Positions 12,383-29,200 of a stretch of 64,000 nucleotides of DNA are shown here, one piece after another (the first letter of the stretch is position 1; each line of letters begins with the position of its first letter). This DNA comes from Raphanus sativus (taxonomy: Eukaryota > Streptophyta > Magnoliopsida > Brassicales > Brassicaceae). The translations under genes were made by a program, and so were the position numbers. The stretch covers positions 9,918,668 to 9,982,667 of the forward strand of contig NC_079519.1 of the NCBI RefSeq assembly GCF_000801105.2. Direction: 5' to 3'. The notes beneath the pieces are model-generated. The model saw only the letters and a program-made list of their open reading frames with translations. It was not told the DNA's origin and searched no databases.

Positions 12383-13165
12383 TCATAACTATTCCTGTCG
12401 CTTTTATTTCCTCTTAACCTGTATGGATTGCTAAGATCTAAAACGTTCTTTCTTCTCTTTTTTTTTCATGATTCAGTTCGATTTTTAAGTGAGACCAAAT
12501 ATTTGGATCTAGCTAGGACGCTTTCCATCTTGTAATTTCTATAAATAAAATTATTAATAATTTTAATAATCATTAGACACATTAAAGTATAATTGAAAAT
12601 TAGATTTTAATCCGCAATTTTCAAAACATGGAATTATTTTTATGTTGATAAATTTATTAACCTATCTGCTTCTTCTTTGATTCGGCATGGATGTTTGTTT
12701 TTCTTATTCGGTTCCATAATTTTTTTTGTTCCCGTTCAGTTGTGGATTTTGGATTTTTTAGTTTAAGAGATATAAGAACCATTCAATTATTTGTCAATTT
12801 GGTTTTGATTTCAGTATGATTATTTTGGTTTTTGGTTTGGTTCATATAACAATATTAGGAATTTGATAAAATTTTGAGTTTAAGTCGATTTGGACACAAT
12901 TCCTGTTTTTTTTTATGATTTATAATAATTTGGATAAACATGACGTTTTAGATTTTTTTTGATAAGATATTGAATATTTCAGATAAATATAATTTTTTTT
13001 GATATTGAAACACATATACCAGTACATCTAAGAGGTTATATCCTTAACCTAACATCCGATCTATCTTCATACCTTATCTCCAGACTCACTAAGCCTAACC
13101 GCTAAAAACGTATTATTAAACCTTCCCACGCATCTTTCAATGTTTTGGATAATCAAACATATAGT
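12383..13165. other. 3' flank and AT-rich intergenic DNA
   Basis: This holds the 3' untranslated region of the DUF295 gene followed by low-complexity T- and GGTTT-rich sequence (12650-12900). No gene or clear element is seen before the hAT-like element. Confidence 0.5.
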
Positions 13166-13987
13166 CATACATCCAGGGCCGGCCCTGGGCTAAAGCCCAT
13201 AAAACTAAAGTTTTGGGCGCCACTGGTTATAGATATTTTAGGGGCGCCAAAATATCAGAAAATCCCTGTAGTCTAGTGGTTTTAAGTTTCTTTGATTCTC
13301 TGTCCCCCCCCACAGTTCGATACCTTTCCTGCGCTAACTCCTTTTTATTGACATTAATAGCATTTTCTTTTTCTGAAATAAGATAACCACTAAATATTTC
13401 TTCATTCAAAGATATGAAATGTTTAGTTACATGTTCCAACGACCCATATGTTATTAGATAAATAATTTAATCAACAAAACTTAATTATATTTTTTAGGGT
13501 CAATTTGTTCAATAATCATATAAACACTAACAATTAAGAATATAGCCATTCATGAAAAGCTGTGTCAATTTGATGTAGAAATGGACCACGTTCTCCTTTC
13601 TCGCGCGTGAGATTTGATTAATGCAACGATTGATATCCTACTATACTATGTTTGTCAAATATATAGTACAGAACAATTAATTTATAGGGTGATTTTGCTG
13701 TATATTCATAAGGGAGGGAAAAAATAAGAATATAGCCATGCTACAGATGCAAGCGATGGATGAGACAATTTGTACCCAAATCTGACTAAAATCTCCTTCG
13801 AAGCGCGTGCGCTTGATTTTGGCACTCTACAACGAAAAGTTTGATACTATACTATGTACCATGTAGTATAATCCAAACAAAAAAATCAACTAATTACGAG
13901 GTTGTGTTTCATCCATAAGATGACTATACTCTACATATTATAACATAGTATAGAATACTCGAAACAAATGCATAAACCATAACACTA

Positions 13988-15080
13988 TGCAATAATTTAT
14001 TCTATACAATTTACAAATATCATATAGTATATGTAAATACAAACAAACAAACACAAATCCATATACTCTAAACTCAAATCCTAAACCCTAAACCTAAATT
14101 CTAAACTCTAAACCCAAACCATATCATAAACCCAAACTTTAAACCCAAATCCATATACCCTAAACCCAAATCCATATACCCTAAATCCAAATTCTAAATT
14201 CTAAACCCTAAATTCAAACCCTAAACCCTAATCCCAAACCATATACCCTAAACCCAAACTCTAAACCCAAAATCTAAACTCTAAACCCATATCATAATTT
14301 GTTCTATACTATTTACAAATATCATATAGTATAGGCAAAAAAAAAAAAACAAACACAAACCCATATACCCTAAATTCAAATATAAACCCTAAACCCAAAT
14401 CCTAAACCCTAAACCCAAACCATATACCCTAAACCCAAACTTTAAACCCAAATCCTAAACCTTAAACCCAAATCCATATACCCTAAACTCAAATCCTAAA
14501 TCCTAAACCAAAATTCTAAACCCTAAACTCAAACCCTAAACCCAAACCATATACCCTAAACCCAAACTATAAATCCAAAACTTAAACTCTAAACCCTAAA
14601 CTCAAACCCTAAACCCTAAACCCAAACCATATACCCTAAACCCAAACTATAAATCCAAAACCTAAACTCTAAACCCATACCATAATTTGTGCTATACTAT
14701 TTACAAATATCATATAGTATAGGCAAAGACAAACAAATAAACACAAATCCATATATCCTAAACCCAAATCCTAAATCTTAAACCAAAATTCTAAACCCTA
14801 AACTCAAACCCTAAACCCTAAACCCAAACCATATACCTTAAACCCAAATTATAAACCCAAAACCTAAACTCTAAACCCATACCATAATTTATTCTATACT
14901 ATTTACAAATATTATATAGTATAGGCAAAGACAAACAAACAAACACAAATCCATATACCCTAAACTCAAATCCTAATCCCTAAACCCAAATTATAAACCC
15001 TAAACCCAAACCCTAAACCCAAACCATATACCTTAAATCCAAACTCTAAACCCAAACCCTAGAGCGTAAACTCTAACCCA
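13988..15080. repeat. Degenerate telomere-like repeats with a longer-period spacer
   Basis: About 1 kb of CCCTAAA/CCCAAA/CCATATA variants. A spacer block, 'ataatttgttctatactatttac' followed by 'aaatatcatatagtatag', recurs at about 13988, 14292, 14690 and 14883, so the telomere-like runs are organised into at least four larger units of unequal length (193-398 bases). All of it lies inside the hAT-like element. Confidence 0.8.
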
Positions 15081-15311
15081 TTATGTGGTTGACGAGTGTG
15101 TTATCTGCCGGTAGAAGAACCATAAGGGGATCCCAATTGGTACACTCGTACATAACCAAATAGGGTTGTAGTCAGTTGACAGTTATGCATAACTAACATA
15201 CTATACTGTACTATATAGAGTAAATAAATAGTATAGACAACTTAATACATAAAAACATCACAATGTAAATCAGTTATAGATTAAGAAAAATGACAGTGAT
15301 GTCCTGCCTCG

Positions 15312-15410
15312 ACAAAGGGGAAGGAGGGGGTTTGGGGAGGGGTGCCACGAAGGAGGGGAGGGGAAGGGGGCCGTGAAGGAGGGGAAGGGGAGGGGAAAGA
15401 GGAGAAAACA
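15312..15410 (+). other. G-rich run with quadruplex potential
   Basis: The plus strand carries many closely spaced runs of three to five G, for example ggggaaggagggggtttggg at 15317 and following. Four or more G-tracts with short loops meet the usual G-quadruplex pattern. Strand asymmetry is extreme, with almost no C or T. A short frame across it is not credible as a gene. Confidence 0.6.
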
Positions 15411-15825
15411 CTAAGAAACTATTATATTCTATGTTTATCAAATAGAATAGTACAATACAACGTGTACTATTTATCTTCTCCAATGATTCTGTGTATTCTC
15501 TGTTTCTTAATCTTTACGGTGGGATGGCTTCGAAAATGATGAGATAGACTCTTCAATCTAACATGACTTACTTTGATTCATTCGTTTCAATCTATGCAAA
15601 GTTCGTCATGAAACTAAAAGCTTCATTATTTGTGATGAAAAAAAAAAAAAAAAAAAAAGAAGCGCGTGTCTAACTTGATAATATGTGAGGGTATTTTGTA
15701 TATATTGTAGAAAATATATGGTATATCATAGCATATGCCTTGTAATGGTTATATGGTTAATCTTTTTTCAATAATGGTTATGTCTCCAAATTTCCCTATC
15801 TTTTATTTCTTAAAACCAATTTATC

Positions 15826-15855
15826 TTCTCTCTTTTTTTGTCAAGTTCTCTCTTT
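15826..15855 (-). repeat. Possible tail-only retroinsertion scar
   Basis: Direct repeats ttctctcttt (15826-15835, 15846-15855) flank 'ttttgtcaag', which on the minus strand is CTTGACAAAA, matching the TTGAC-plus-A stub of other scars. The surrounding pyrimidine-rich DNA makes chance repetition possible. Confidence 0.35.
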
Positions 15856-16332
15856 CTTTTCTGTTTCTCAAATAAGTCTTTTTTTCTTTATTTCTTTCTT
15901 TGCAAGCGTTTGTAATTTAGTTAGAATTTTCTTTTTTGTTTAAACTTAAAACTATCATAGGTTTTATCATTATGTGAAAACAATAAAATTTGTGAAGTTG
16001 ATGTTAGCATATTTTATCATATGTTTTCTTTATCTATCAACTAGATTTTTGTACTTTTTTGAATTTGTAAGAAATTCTGCTAAAATAGTATTAAAAATTA
16101 ACCAAGCAAGGAAAAACAGATTTGAAAGCTTTTATTCAGAACTGAAAAAGACAATATGAATTAACTATAATGTTTTAATGTTTTTTTTTTGAAAATATAT
16201 CTAGTTTTTAACAATATTGAGCATTATTTTAATCGTATACATAAAAATATAATATATATAATAAAAAGGTAATATTTTTTGGATTCGTTTTAGGCGCCCG
16301 ACAAGTCCGGAACGGCACTGCATACATATGGT

Positions 16333-20649
<4,317 letters not shown>

Positions 20650-21890
20650 TTCTTATTAAGTAATCAGATTTAATTAAAATAGGTATGTTTTGAAGGAAGA
20701 AATGGTTTTCTTAACCCATTTACGCTTTATTTTAAACACTAAATAAAAAACAAGTGAGAAAGTGTGATTTGTGATTTGACATAATTATGAGAGAAATTAC
20801 TTAGACTACCATTTTCCTAATACATGTTTTCATGTTTACATTAACCAAATTTATCCTTGGTTCTAAAGAGATAAATCATATTATATATTTATTGAAAAGT
20901 CAATTAAATGATTTTTTCTTATGTATTGTTAATAGGTTGAGTTTTTTAAAAATAGTTATAATTTGATTGATAGAGAAGATGTTTATTAGTTATTTATTTT
21001 AATCAGATCTAAAAAAGGTCAATATAGAACTAATTAATATAAATTACCAAATAACACAAGTAATATTACAAATATTGGCAATTCTCTTAAATAGCACTTT
21101 TCAAGTTTTTTCACAAAATAGCACTCAAAAAATAAATGACCAAAATAGCCCATTTTTGTTTTGAATTTTTTTTTTTTTGAAATTTGAAACCCATACACAA
21201 AACCCACATTTTAACTCTAAACCCTAACTTTAGATTAGTTAACCCAAATGGTATAAATGCATATTTTACCATTTAATAAAACCTCTTTTGGTCATTTTTC
21301 CTCTTTGAGTGCTATTTTTGTGAAGATAAATTTAAAATGATTTATGGTAACTAATTATAGAATTAGAGAAATAATATATATGTTTTATCAATTATTTATA
21401 TATAATTAAATAAAATACTTTAACTTTTTACTGAAAGAAATTTAATGGTTATTTATTCTTATATAAAGAATTAGATTTGTAGGTAAAGAATTATTAGAAC
21501 CATTTATGTTTTCTAAAGTCCACACAAAAATGTTTACAAAATATCTTCACGATAAAAGCATCTGAATTATATTGGTCATACACAAAAAAACTCTCTTTTT
21601 TATTTCTTGAAAGCCAGAGTGTTCCCGGTTTTTTTCACTTTTTAAAATAAAATATAAAGTAATTCTATAACCAGTTGTCTGAATTAATTACAATATCACT
21701 CTTCTGTAATAATATTTGTAATGGGTTTATGTTTAATTATTTTTAATCTCACAGATATTTTAAAAATATATACGGAATTTTTTAATTATCCAACTATTTG
21801 AAGCTGAAAACTAAAATATTAAAATTTTAATTATTATTCAAAAATTATAATAATGTAAACATATTTTATATTTCTTCATATAATATAATT
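20650..21890. other. AT-rich DNA with a truncated telomere-repeat-type element
   Basis: No gene. At about 21069-21340 the sequence resembles a common Brassicaceae repeat: 'aaatagcacttttcaag' near one end, 'gagtgctatttttgtg' inverted near the other, and a few ctctaaacccta words between. The right terminus is not clear. Confidence 0.45.
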
Positions 21891-21918
21891 ACCCGCAATA
21901 TTGCGGGTAAACACCTAG
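21891..21918 (+). mobile_element. Helitron 3' terminus
   Basis: A perfect 18-base palindrome ACCCGCAATATTGCGGGT (21891-21908) can form a hairpin and is followed by AAACACCTAG and then T. A GC-rich hairpin a few bases before CTRR, inserted in front of T, is the diagnostic Helitron 3' end. No Rep/helicase frame is present. The matching 5' TC end was not identified, so only the terminus is annotated. Confidence 0.75.
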
Positions 21919-24900
21919 TATAATTATGTTTTCATAGCTAAATATGTGACAACAATGTATCATGTAGCTATTTATCTAAGATGGGCTTCGTAATTGTTTG
22001 GCTAAAAATAAATAGTTGTCATAAATATTCTATTTACATACTATATAGCAACAAGTTAACGGCCTAACCAATCCTTCTCGTGGATAACGATAACATACTT
22101 TTGAAATAATTATATTATCTTTTAATTTAATTACTATGTATTATAGCTTCCAAATAGTATATCCTCATAAATTTCTTTTTTTATGTTACTTTATATTTAG
22201 TTTGATTTTCTATAAAAATACATGATTTAATACAAATAATATCATGGAATAAATATATTTATATATTAAATTGGATTTTGAATTTATCTTACTAAAACAA
22301 AATCACACGACTTTTTCATGTGGAATTTTAAGTTGAACCCCCCAAAAAATTATTCAATCTAGAAATTTCATCTAATAATTTGATGTTATTTATATATTTC
22401 ATACTCATATAATCTATTATATTAAATAAAAACCATTATATGAAACTACACATGGCAAATCATATTACAATGGTATCCTAATAAACATTATTTTTAAAAT
22501 ATTAAATTGTATTTATTTAAATTAAAAATAAATAATACATAATATATTCTCAGAACATGTTAAAATTAGTGAATAATATAATACACTAATAAAATAGTGA
22601 ACTTGTTAACATATCTTAAACTTTTAGATTAACAATTATATATTATCTACAATGATGAATTTTAAAATATAAAAGAATTGATTCAAAATAATCTCGCGTC
22701 CTTGAAACGCCTGTCCAAATCTAGGTAGTTTTATAATGTAAATACAATATTACAAAATCAGATTTTAAGATAATTTTTAAATTCCTATATAGTAACTTCA
22801 CACACATATCTCCAACTGAAGTGGCAGCCAATGTTGTCTCTACCAACCCTTTTCCATCTGAATCTCCTAACTCCAATTGAGAAGAGATCTAAGATGGCAT
22901 TGGTAACTTTGAACATCTTTTGTCTGGGAAAAGGAAGACATAACAAATATAATCTTTTCTCTGTCATTGGTTTCATTGTTAGGTTCATTTTTTTTTTCAT
23001 TACTAGAATACTTTCCAACATTTCTATAATGTTTCGGGAATTTCAGCTTTCTTTTTGCGAGAAGTTTAATCTTCTTAACATCAGTTTATATAGTTTTGTA
23101 TTCAAAGAAAAATAAATCAGTTTCACTTAATCAAAATTGAATTTGTTACTAAATGTGCAAGAGTTTACATTCTTTTGCAACAACATATATCAAAATTGTA
23201 TGCTAATTTGAATCAAGATACATAATCTTTGTAACCAAATCCATAGCTATATTTTCTACAACTTACCTAAAGAAAAGGCATAGTTAAATTATGTAGCTAC
23301 TTAGTTATGCCAAATATTTCGCTAAGAGATATCTAATGAGAAACATAGCACTCTATAGCCATGTTGTTACTACCAGCTACAGCTGATCCTCTCACAAATA
23401 CATCGCATGTTAGCTACAACATGGCAACGGATTGGAAATAGCATCGATGTTGACGCTACAGCTTTAATTCTTAGCCCATGATGCATTGTAGAGACATATT
23501 ATCCCCTTTAACTATGGAAAAGTGGTGACTGTTTGACTGATTTCTTCTAATGTAACCGCAGAAATTAGTATATTAATGGTTTCATGGTGACTGGGTAGAT
23601 TATACTATTTCATTCAAAGTTTAATATTTAATAGGGAAATCCATCTCACATTAACCTAAAATATATTACAAATTTAAAATACCAACTTCAATCATTAACT
23701 TAACCTACTTTCACACAGAACTGCGAAATGTTGGTGAAAATAATGTCTGAACCACTCAAAATTGTCTGAATAATTTCCCAGTTCACCTAGATGTGTCTGC
23801 TTAATTTCTCAGTTCACCTAGATGGGTTCCAGATATGTAAGGAAAATTTAGTCTTCGTAATCTCATAAACCTCATGTATCTAATATTAGGATAGGCGAAT
23901 TGGCACAAAGTGCATGAAACCATCATATATTTTCATTAAGTATTTTGTTTAACAATTTTTTTAATTTGAAGAGTTCAGTCATATATTATATGGTAATGTT
24001 TGATTCTGTAATTGATCTTTTTAATTCAGCTTCAACTCGTTGCGGTTAACAAAATTTCATAATACAATTGTTGAGACTGTTTTAATGAATCTATGTTGTG
24101 CTTTCATTTAAAGTATTTGATTTTTTAGGTAATTTAATTTAATTTATGTTTCAGTCTGTTCCTTCTCAGATTATTTTTATTGTCTATTCCGTACACATAG
24201 TGCAACTACTTATTTTTTTATTTTCATATCAAAATAAGATTTATGTTTAAGAATTTTTTTTCAATTTCATGATGTAACCTTTAAAAACTTTCAACATTTG
24301 TTTGGCTACAATAAACTAGATATTTTTCTATCATAAAAAAACTTGTTCACTTTTGTTCTTATGTTTATTTTTTTATTTTATATTTTATTATATTTGTTTT
24401 CTAAATATGTTTTTGAATTTTTTTTGATTATCTTTAAATTCTTGGTACTGATTTTTTATCAGTGTCTTGTTAATTTCAGTTAGTTTGAGTGTAGTGCTTT
24501 AAAGGAAAAAAGAACAGTCAAAGTCATTGCTTTTTTAACCTTGTTTTTATAAAATGTATAAAACGATATCGTAAGTGAAATGTTTTTTTTTTATTCTTAT
24601 CATTTCTATATATATTCTTAAATTTATGTATTGTTTTATATTATGTAGTTTTGGTTATATCATATATTTTAACTAAATTCTTTTTTAGTTTATATTGTTA
24701 ATTTTTCCAAACTTTCTAAAAGTACATTTTTGAGAATGAATTAATCTTTGATGGTGGATTTCCATCAAATTCTCATTTTTATTAATTTTGAGTTTAATGA
24801 CCAAAATTTTAAAACAAACTCCATTAAATTCCTAATGTTTTTATATATTAGTTGGTCTGATTTTGATGAAATCTGAAAAAAAATAAAACAATATTGTAAT

Positions 24901-25789
24901 ATTTTTCCCTTTCTTATTATATTTTCTTATTTATTCTTGAATATATGTATTATTAACTATAATAGCTATTCTAACCAAATTACTGTTTGCTAACTAAATT
25001 TTTCATCAAACTCAGAATATGTTATGTGTGTTTGCTAAAGTTTCATTGTATTATGTTGTATATTTTACTCTCCAAACTTAGTTTTTGAAATCTGCTATGT
25101 TTAATATTTTGGTAGATTATTATGTGATAAATTTGGTTTTGTTTTTACCATTTCTTTGTCTTTGTTAATTTTGCTAATATTTGGTTTCAAATTTTTTTTT
25201 TATTTGTTGATTTTGGTCCGATGAAAGATTAAAAAAAAACAATAGCATAGATGAATATTAATCATTTTTTTCTTAACCAATTTTTCTTTTTTATTATTAA
25301 AGTTGTTATGAATTGTTCAGTAAAATATACTTTTGATAGATTGATGTCAATTTTTTTGGACTAAAAATAAACTATTAATTTTTAATATTATGGTTAATCG
25401 ATATTTTATTAACAAATTTAATTTAAAATAATAGTATAAAATTTGGAATAATTCATAAATCTTTTAAAATTATGATGATATGTCAATTAGAGATGATTAA
25501 TAAAACATCTTCTACTGAAATGAGGTCCACTAATATCAGTATAATCTTTTAAGAGTGATTATAAATAATTTTCAGTGATGTATCGGAGTGAGTCACCGTT
25601 CAGATGAAAACATATTTCATCTCCCTATGTGCTAGCCGGTACATGTCTTTCTATCTTTGATGTTGAATGTATTTTGATTAGCACATTGGTTTGTTTAGCA
25701 CATTGTTTCATTTCCATTCTTTATATTACCAACTCACTTGTTTTATCTATTGTCTATTGATATACTTAAAAATAGTAATACAATATAGT
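21919..25789. other. Long gene-less AT-rich DNA
   Basis: About 3.9 kb without a supported gene. Frames at 22785-23115 on both strands are short and unrecognised. The segment 24100-25450 is extremely AT-rich with many T-runs. No terminal repeats were found. Confidence 0.5.
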
Positions 25790-25895
25790 AAACTAGAAGA
25801 TTACAGAATTGAGAACAGTTGCACCATTAGTAGATGTTGGATATTGGCCAAAAGAGCTATTCGACCTTTTGAGCATAGCTATATGCTGGTTTAAT
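25790..25895 (+). pseudogene. Possible fragment of a Neprosin/DUF239 gene
   Basis: One short frame reads VAPLVDVGYWPKELFDLLS. The VGYWPKELF words resemble the C-terminal part of plant DUF239 (Neprosin) proteins. Nothing else of such a gene is seen on either side, and the frame soon ends. This is a tentative match from memory. Confidence 0.3.
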
Positions 25896-26281
25896 TTATT
25901 TCTAATTATTATTTTATATTTTTTTCTTATTTTGCTCATATTTTACTTATATTTTTCAAATAATTGATTTATTTTATATTGGTTATTTTAATTTCTATTC
26001 AGTTTGTATATAGCCTTCAAAAAATTTCTTTTAAAACTATATTTTTGATGTAAACCAAAATTAAGAAGTAAAAACTAAATCAACTTAAATATAATTTGAT
26101 AGAAATTTGAAAACTTTTTTGGTTGACAATGTTGGTTTTCTTTGTTGTTGTTTGTGCAGGCTTTTGCATAGCATAAGTGTCGTGCCTACTGAAGAAAAAA
26201 GACACCTTCGCTTAAGGCAGAAATGGCATATTTTAAAATGTTTTATATTTGTAGTTTATTGGTCTAGAAAATATTTTTACA

Positions 26282-29200
26282 GGGATCATTCTAATTTTTT
26301 AATATTTAGTTTACTAAAATTTCATATACTGCATAGATTAGTGGAATTAGCACTATAAAATCTTCATTATCTAGAAAAATTGAGACAACATAGGTTCTAA
26401 ACTCTTTGACTATCATCTTATGTTAGTGCTCGATGAAACTATATACTAAACTAGATTTTCATATTTTTGAATTTTTTCCAAAATCCGTAGGTTAACCCCT
26501 TCTAAAATAATGAGTTTTCGGTCAATGCTCTATATACTGAAATTTATATTCTTCACTTTAGTTTAAAATTTTCAAACCACATTCTACATTTAAATTAATG
26601 TATTCTAATTTATCTTTCATGGTATACATGAATCATTCTATTTTTTTAATATTTAGTTTACTAAAATTTCATATACTGCCTAGATTAGTAGAATTAGCAT
26701 TGCAAAATCTTCATTATCTAGAGAAACGGAGACAACAGAGGTTCTAAACTCTTTGACCATCATCTTATGTTAGTGCTCGATGAAAATATATACTAAAACC
26801 AGATTTTCATATTTTAAAAATTTTTCCAAAATTCGTGGGTTAACCCCTTCTAAATAATGAATTTTCGGTCAAAGCTCTATATACTGAAGTTTATACTCTT
26901 CACTTTAGTTAAAAAATTTCAAACCACATTATACATTTGAATTAATGTATTCTAAACAATCTTTCATGGTATATAGGAATCATTCTAATTTTTTAATATT
27001 TAGTTTATTAAAATTTCATATACTGCCTAGATTAGTGGAATTAGCATAATAAAATTTTAATTATCAAGAGAAACGGAGACATTAGAGGTTCTAAACTCTT
27101 TGACCATAATCTTATGTTAGGGGTCGATGAAACTATACACTAAAACCAGATTTTCATATTTTTGAAAATTTTCCAAAATCCGTGGGTTCACCACCCTTTC
27201 TAAAATAAGGAGTTTTCGGTCAATGCTCTATATACTGAAGTTTATACTCTTCACTTTTGTTTAAAAAATTCAAATGACATTCTATATTTGAATTAATGTA
27301 TTCTAAACTATCATTCATGGTATAAAGGAATCATTCTATTTATTAATATTTAATTTATTAAAATTTCATATACTGCTTAGATTAGTGGAATTAGCATTAT
27401 AAAATCATCATTATCTAGAGAAATAAAGACAACAGAGGTTCTAAACTCTTCGACCATCATCTTATATTAGTGCTCGATGAAGCTATACACTAAAACCAGA
27501 TTTTCATATTTTTGAATTTTTCCAAAATCTGTGTGTTAACCCATTCTAAAATAATGAGTTTTTGGTAAATGCTCTATATACTTAAGTTTATACTCTTCAC
27601 TTTTGTTTAAAAATTTTAAACCATATTTTAAATTTGAATTAATGTATTCTAAATTATTTTTCATGGTATATAGGAATCATTCAAATTTTTTAATATTTAG
27701 TTTACTAAAATTCCATATACTGCCTAGATTAGTAAAATTAGCACTATAAAATCTTTATTATCTAGAGAAACAGAGACAACAGAGGTTTTAAACTCTTTGA
27801 TCATCATCTTATGTTTGTGCTCTGAGAAACTATAAACTAAAACCAGATTTTCTTATTTTTGAAATTTTTCTAAAATCTGTGGGTTAACCCCTTTTAAAAT
27901 AATGAATTTTCGTTAAATGCTCTATATACTGAAGTTTATACTCTTCACTTTTGTTTAAAAATTTCAAACCATATTCGACATTTGAATTAATGTATTATAA
28001 ACTATCTTTCATGGTATATAGGAATCATTCTAATTTTTTAATATTTAGTTTAGTTAAATTTTATATATTGCGTAGATTAGTGGAATTATCATTATCAAAT
28101 CTTCATAATCTAGAGAAACGGAGACAACAGAGGTTCTAAACTCTTTGACCATCATCTTATGTTAGTGCTCGATGAAACTATACACTAAACCATATTTTCA
28201 TATTTTTGAATTTTTTCCAAAATCCGTGGGTTAACCCCCTTCTAAAATATTGAGTTTTCGGTAAATACTGTAGTTTATACTCTTCACTTTTGTTTAAAAA
28301 TTTCAAACCATATTCTACATTTGAAATAGTGTATTCCAAACTATATTTCATGGTATAGTATATAGGAATCATTCTAATTTTTTAATAATTAGTTTAATAA
28401 AATTTCATATACTGCCTAGATAAATGGAATTACCATTGTCAAATCTTCATAATCTAGAGAAATGGAGACAACAGGGGTTCTAAACTCTTTGACCATCATC
28501 TTATGTTAGTGCTTGATGAAACTATACACTAAAACAAGATTTTCATATTTATGAAATTTTTCAAAAATCCGTGGGTTAAACCTTTCTAACATAATGAGTT
28601 TTTGGTAAATGCTCAATATACTGAAGTTTATACTCTTCACTTCTGTTTAAAAATTTCAAACCATATTAGACATTTGAATTAATGTATTATAGACTATCTT
28701 TCATGGTATATAGGAATCATTCTAATTTTTTAATATTTAGTTTACTAAAATTTCATATACTACCAAGATTAATAGAATTAGCACTATAAAATCTTCATTA
28801 TTTAGAGAAACGTAGACAACAGAGGTTCCAAACTCTTTGACCATCATTTTATGTTAGTGCTCGATGAAACTATACACAAAAACCAAATTTTCATATTTTT
28901 GAATTTTTCCAAAATCCGTGTGTTAACCCCTTCTAAAATATTGAGTTTTCGGTAAATGTTCAATATAGTGAAGTTTATACTCTTCACTTTTGTTTAAAAA
29001 TTTCAAACAACATTCTATATTTAAATTAATGTATTCTAAACTATCTTTCATGGTATATAGCAATCATTCAAATTTTTTAATATTTAGTTTACTAATATTT
29101 CATATACTGCCTAGATTAGTAGAATTAGCACTACACAATATTCATTATCTAGAGAAACAGAGACAACAGAGGTTCTAAACTCTTTGACCATCATCTTATG

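Larger units (their letters stand above)
13174..16320. mobile_element. hAT-like non-autonomous element carrying telomere-like repeats
   Basis: The left end is CAGGGCCGGCCCTGG and the right end, reverse-complemented, is CAGTGCCGTTCCGGA (10 of 15 identical, both with the CAGnGCCG start of hAT termini). GGGCGCC recurs just inside both ends. Flanking octamers catacatc (13166-13173) and catacata (16321-16328) match at 7 of 8 positions, as expected for an old 8-bp hAT target duplication. No transposase frame exists in the 3147 bases. The interior holds telomere-like repeats, a G-rich run and a tail scar. Superfamily is inferred from the termini and the duplication. Confidence 0.7.

Noticed and set aside
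22785..23115. Opposing frames of 78 and 94 codons
   Set aside because: Neither shows a known domain, and each is explained by chance in a stretch with few stop codons.
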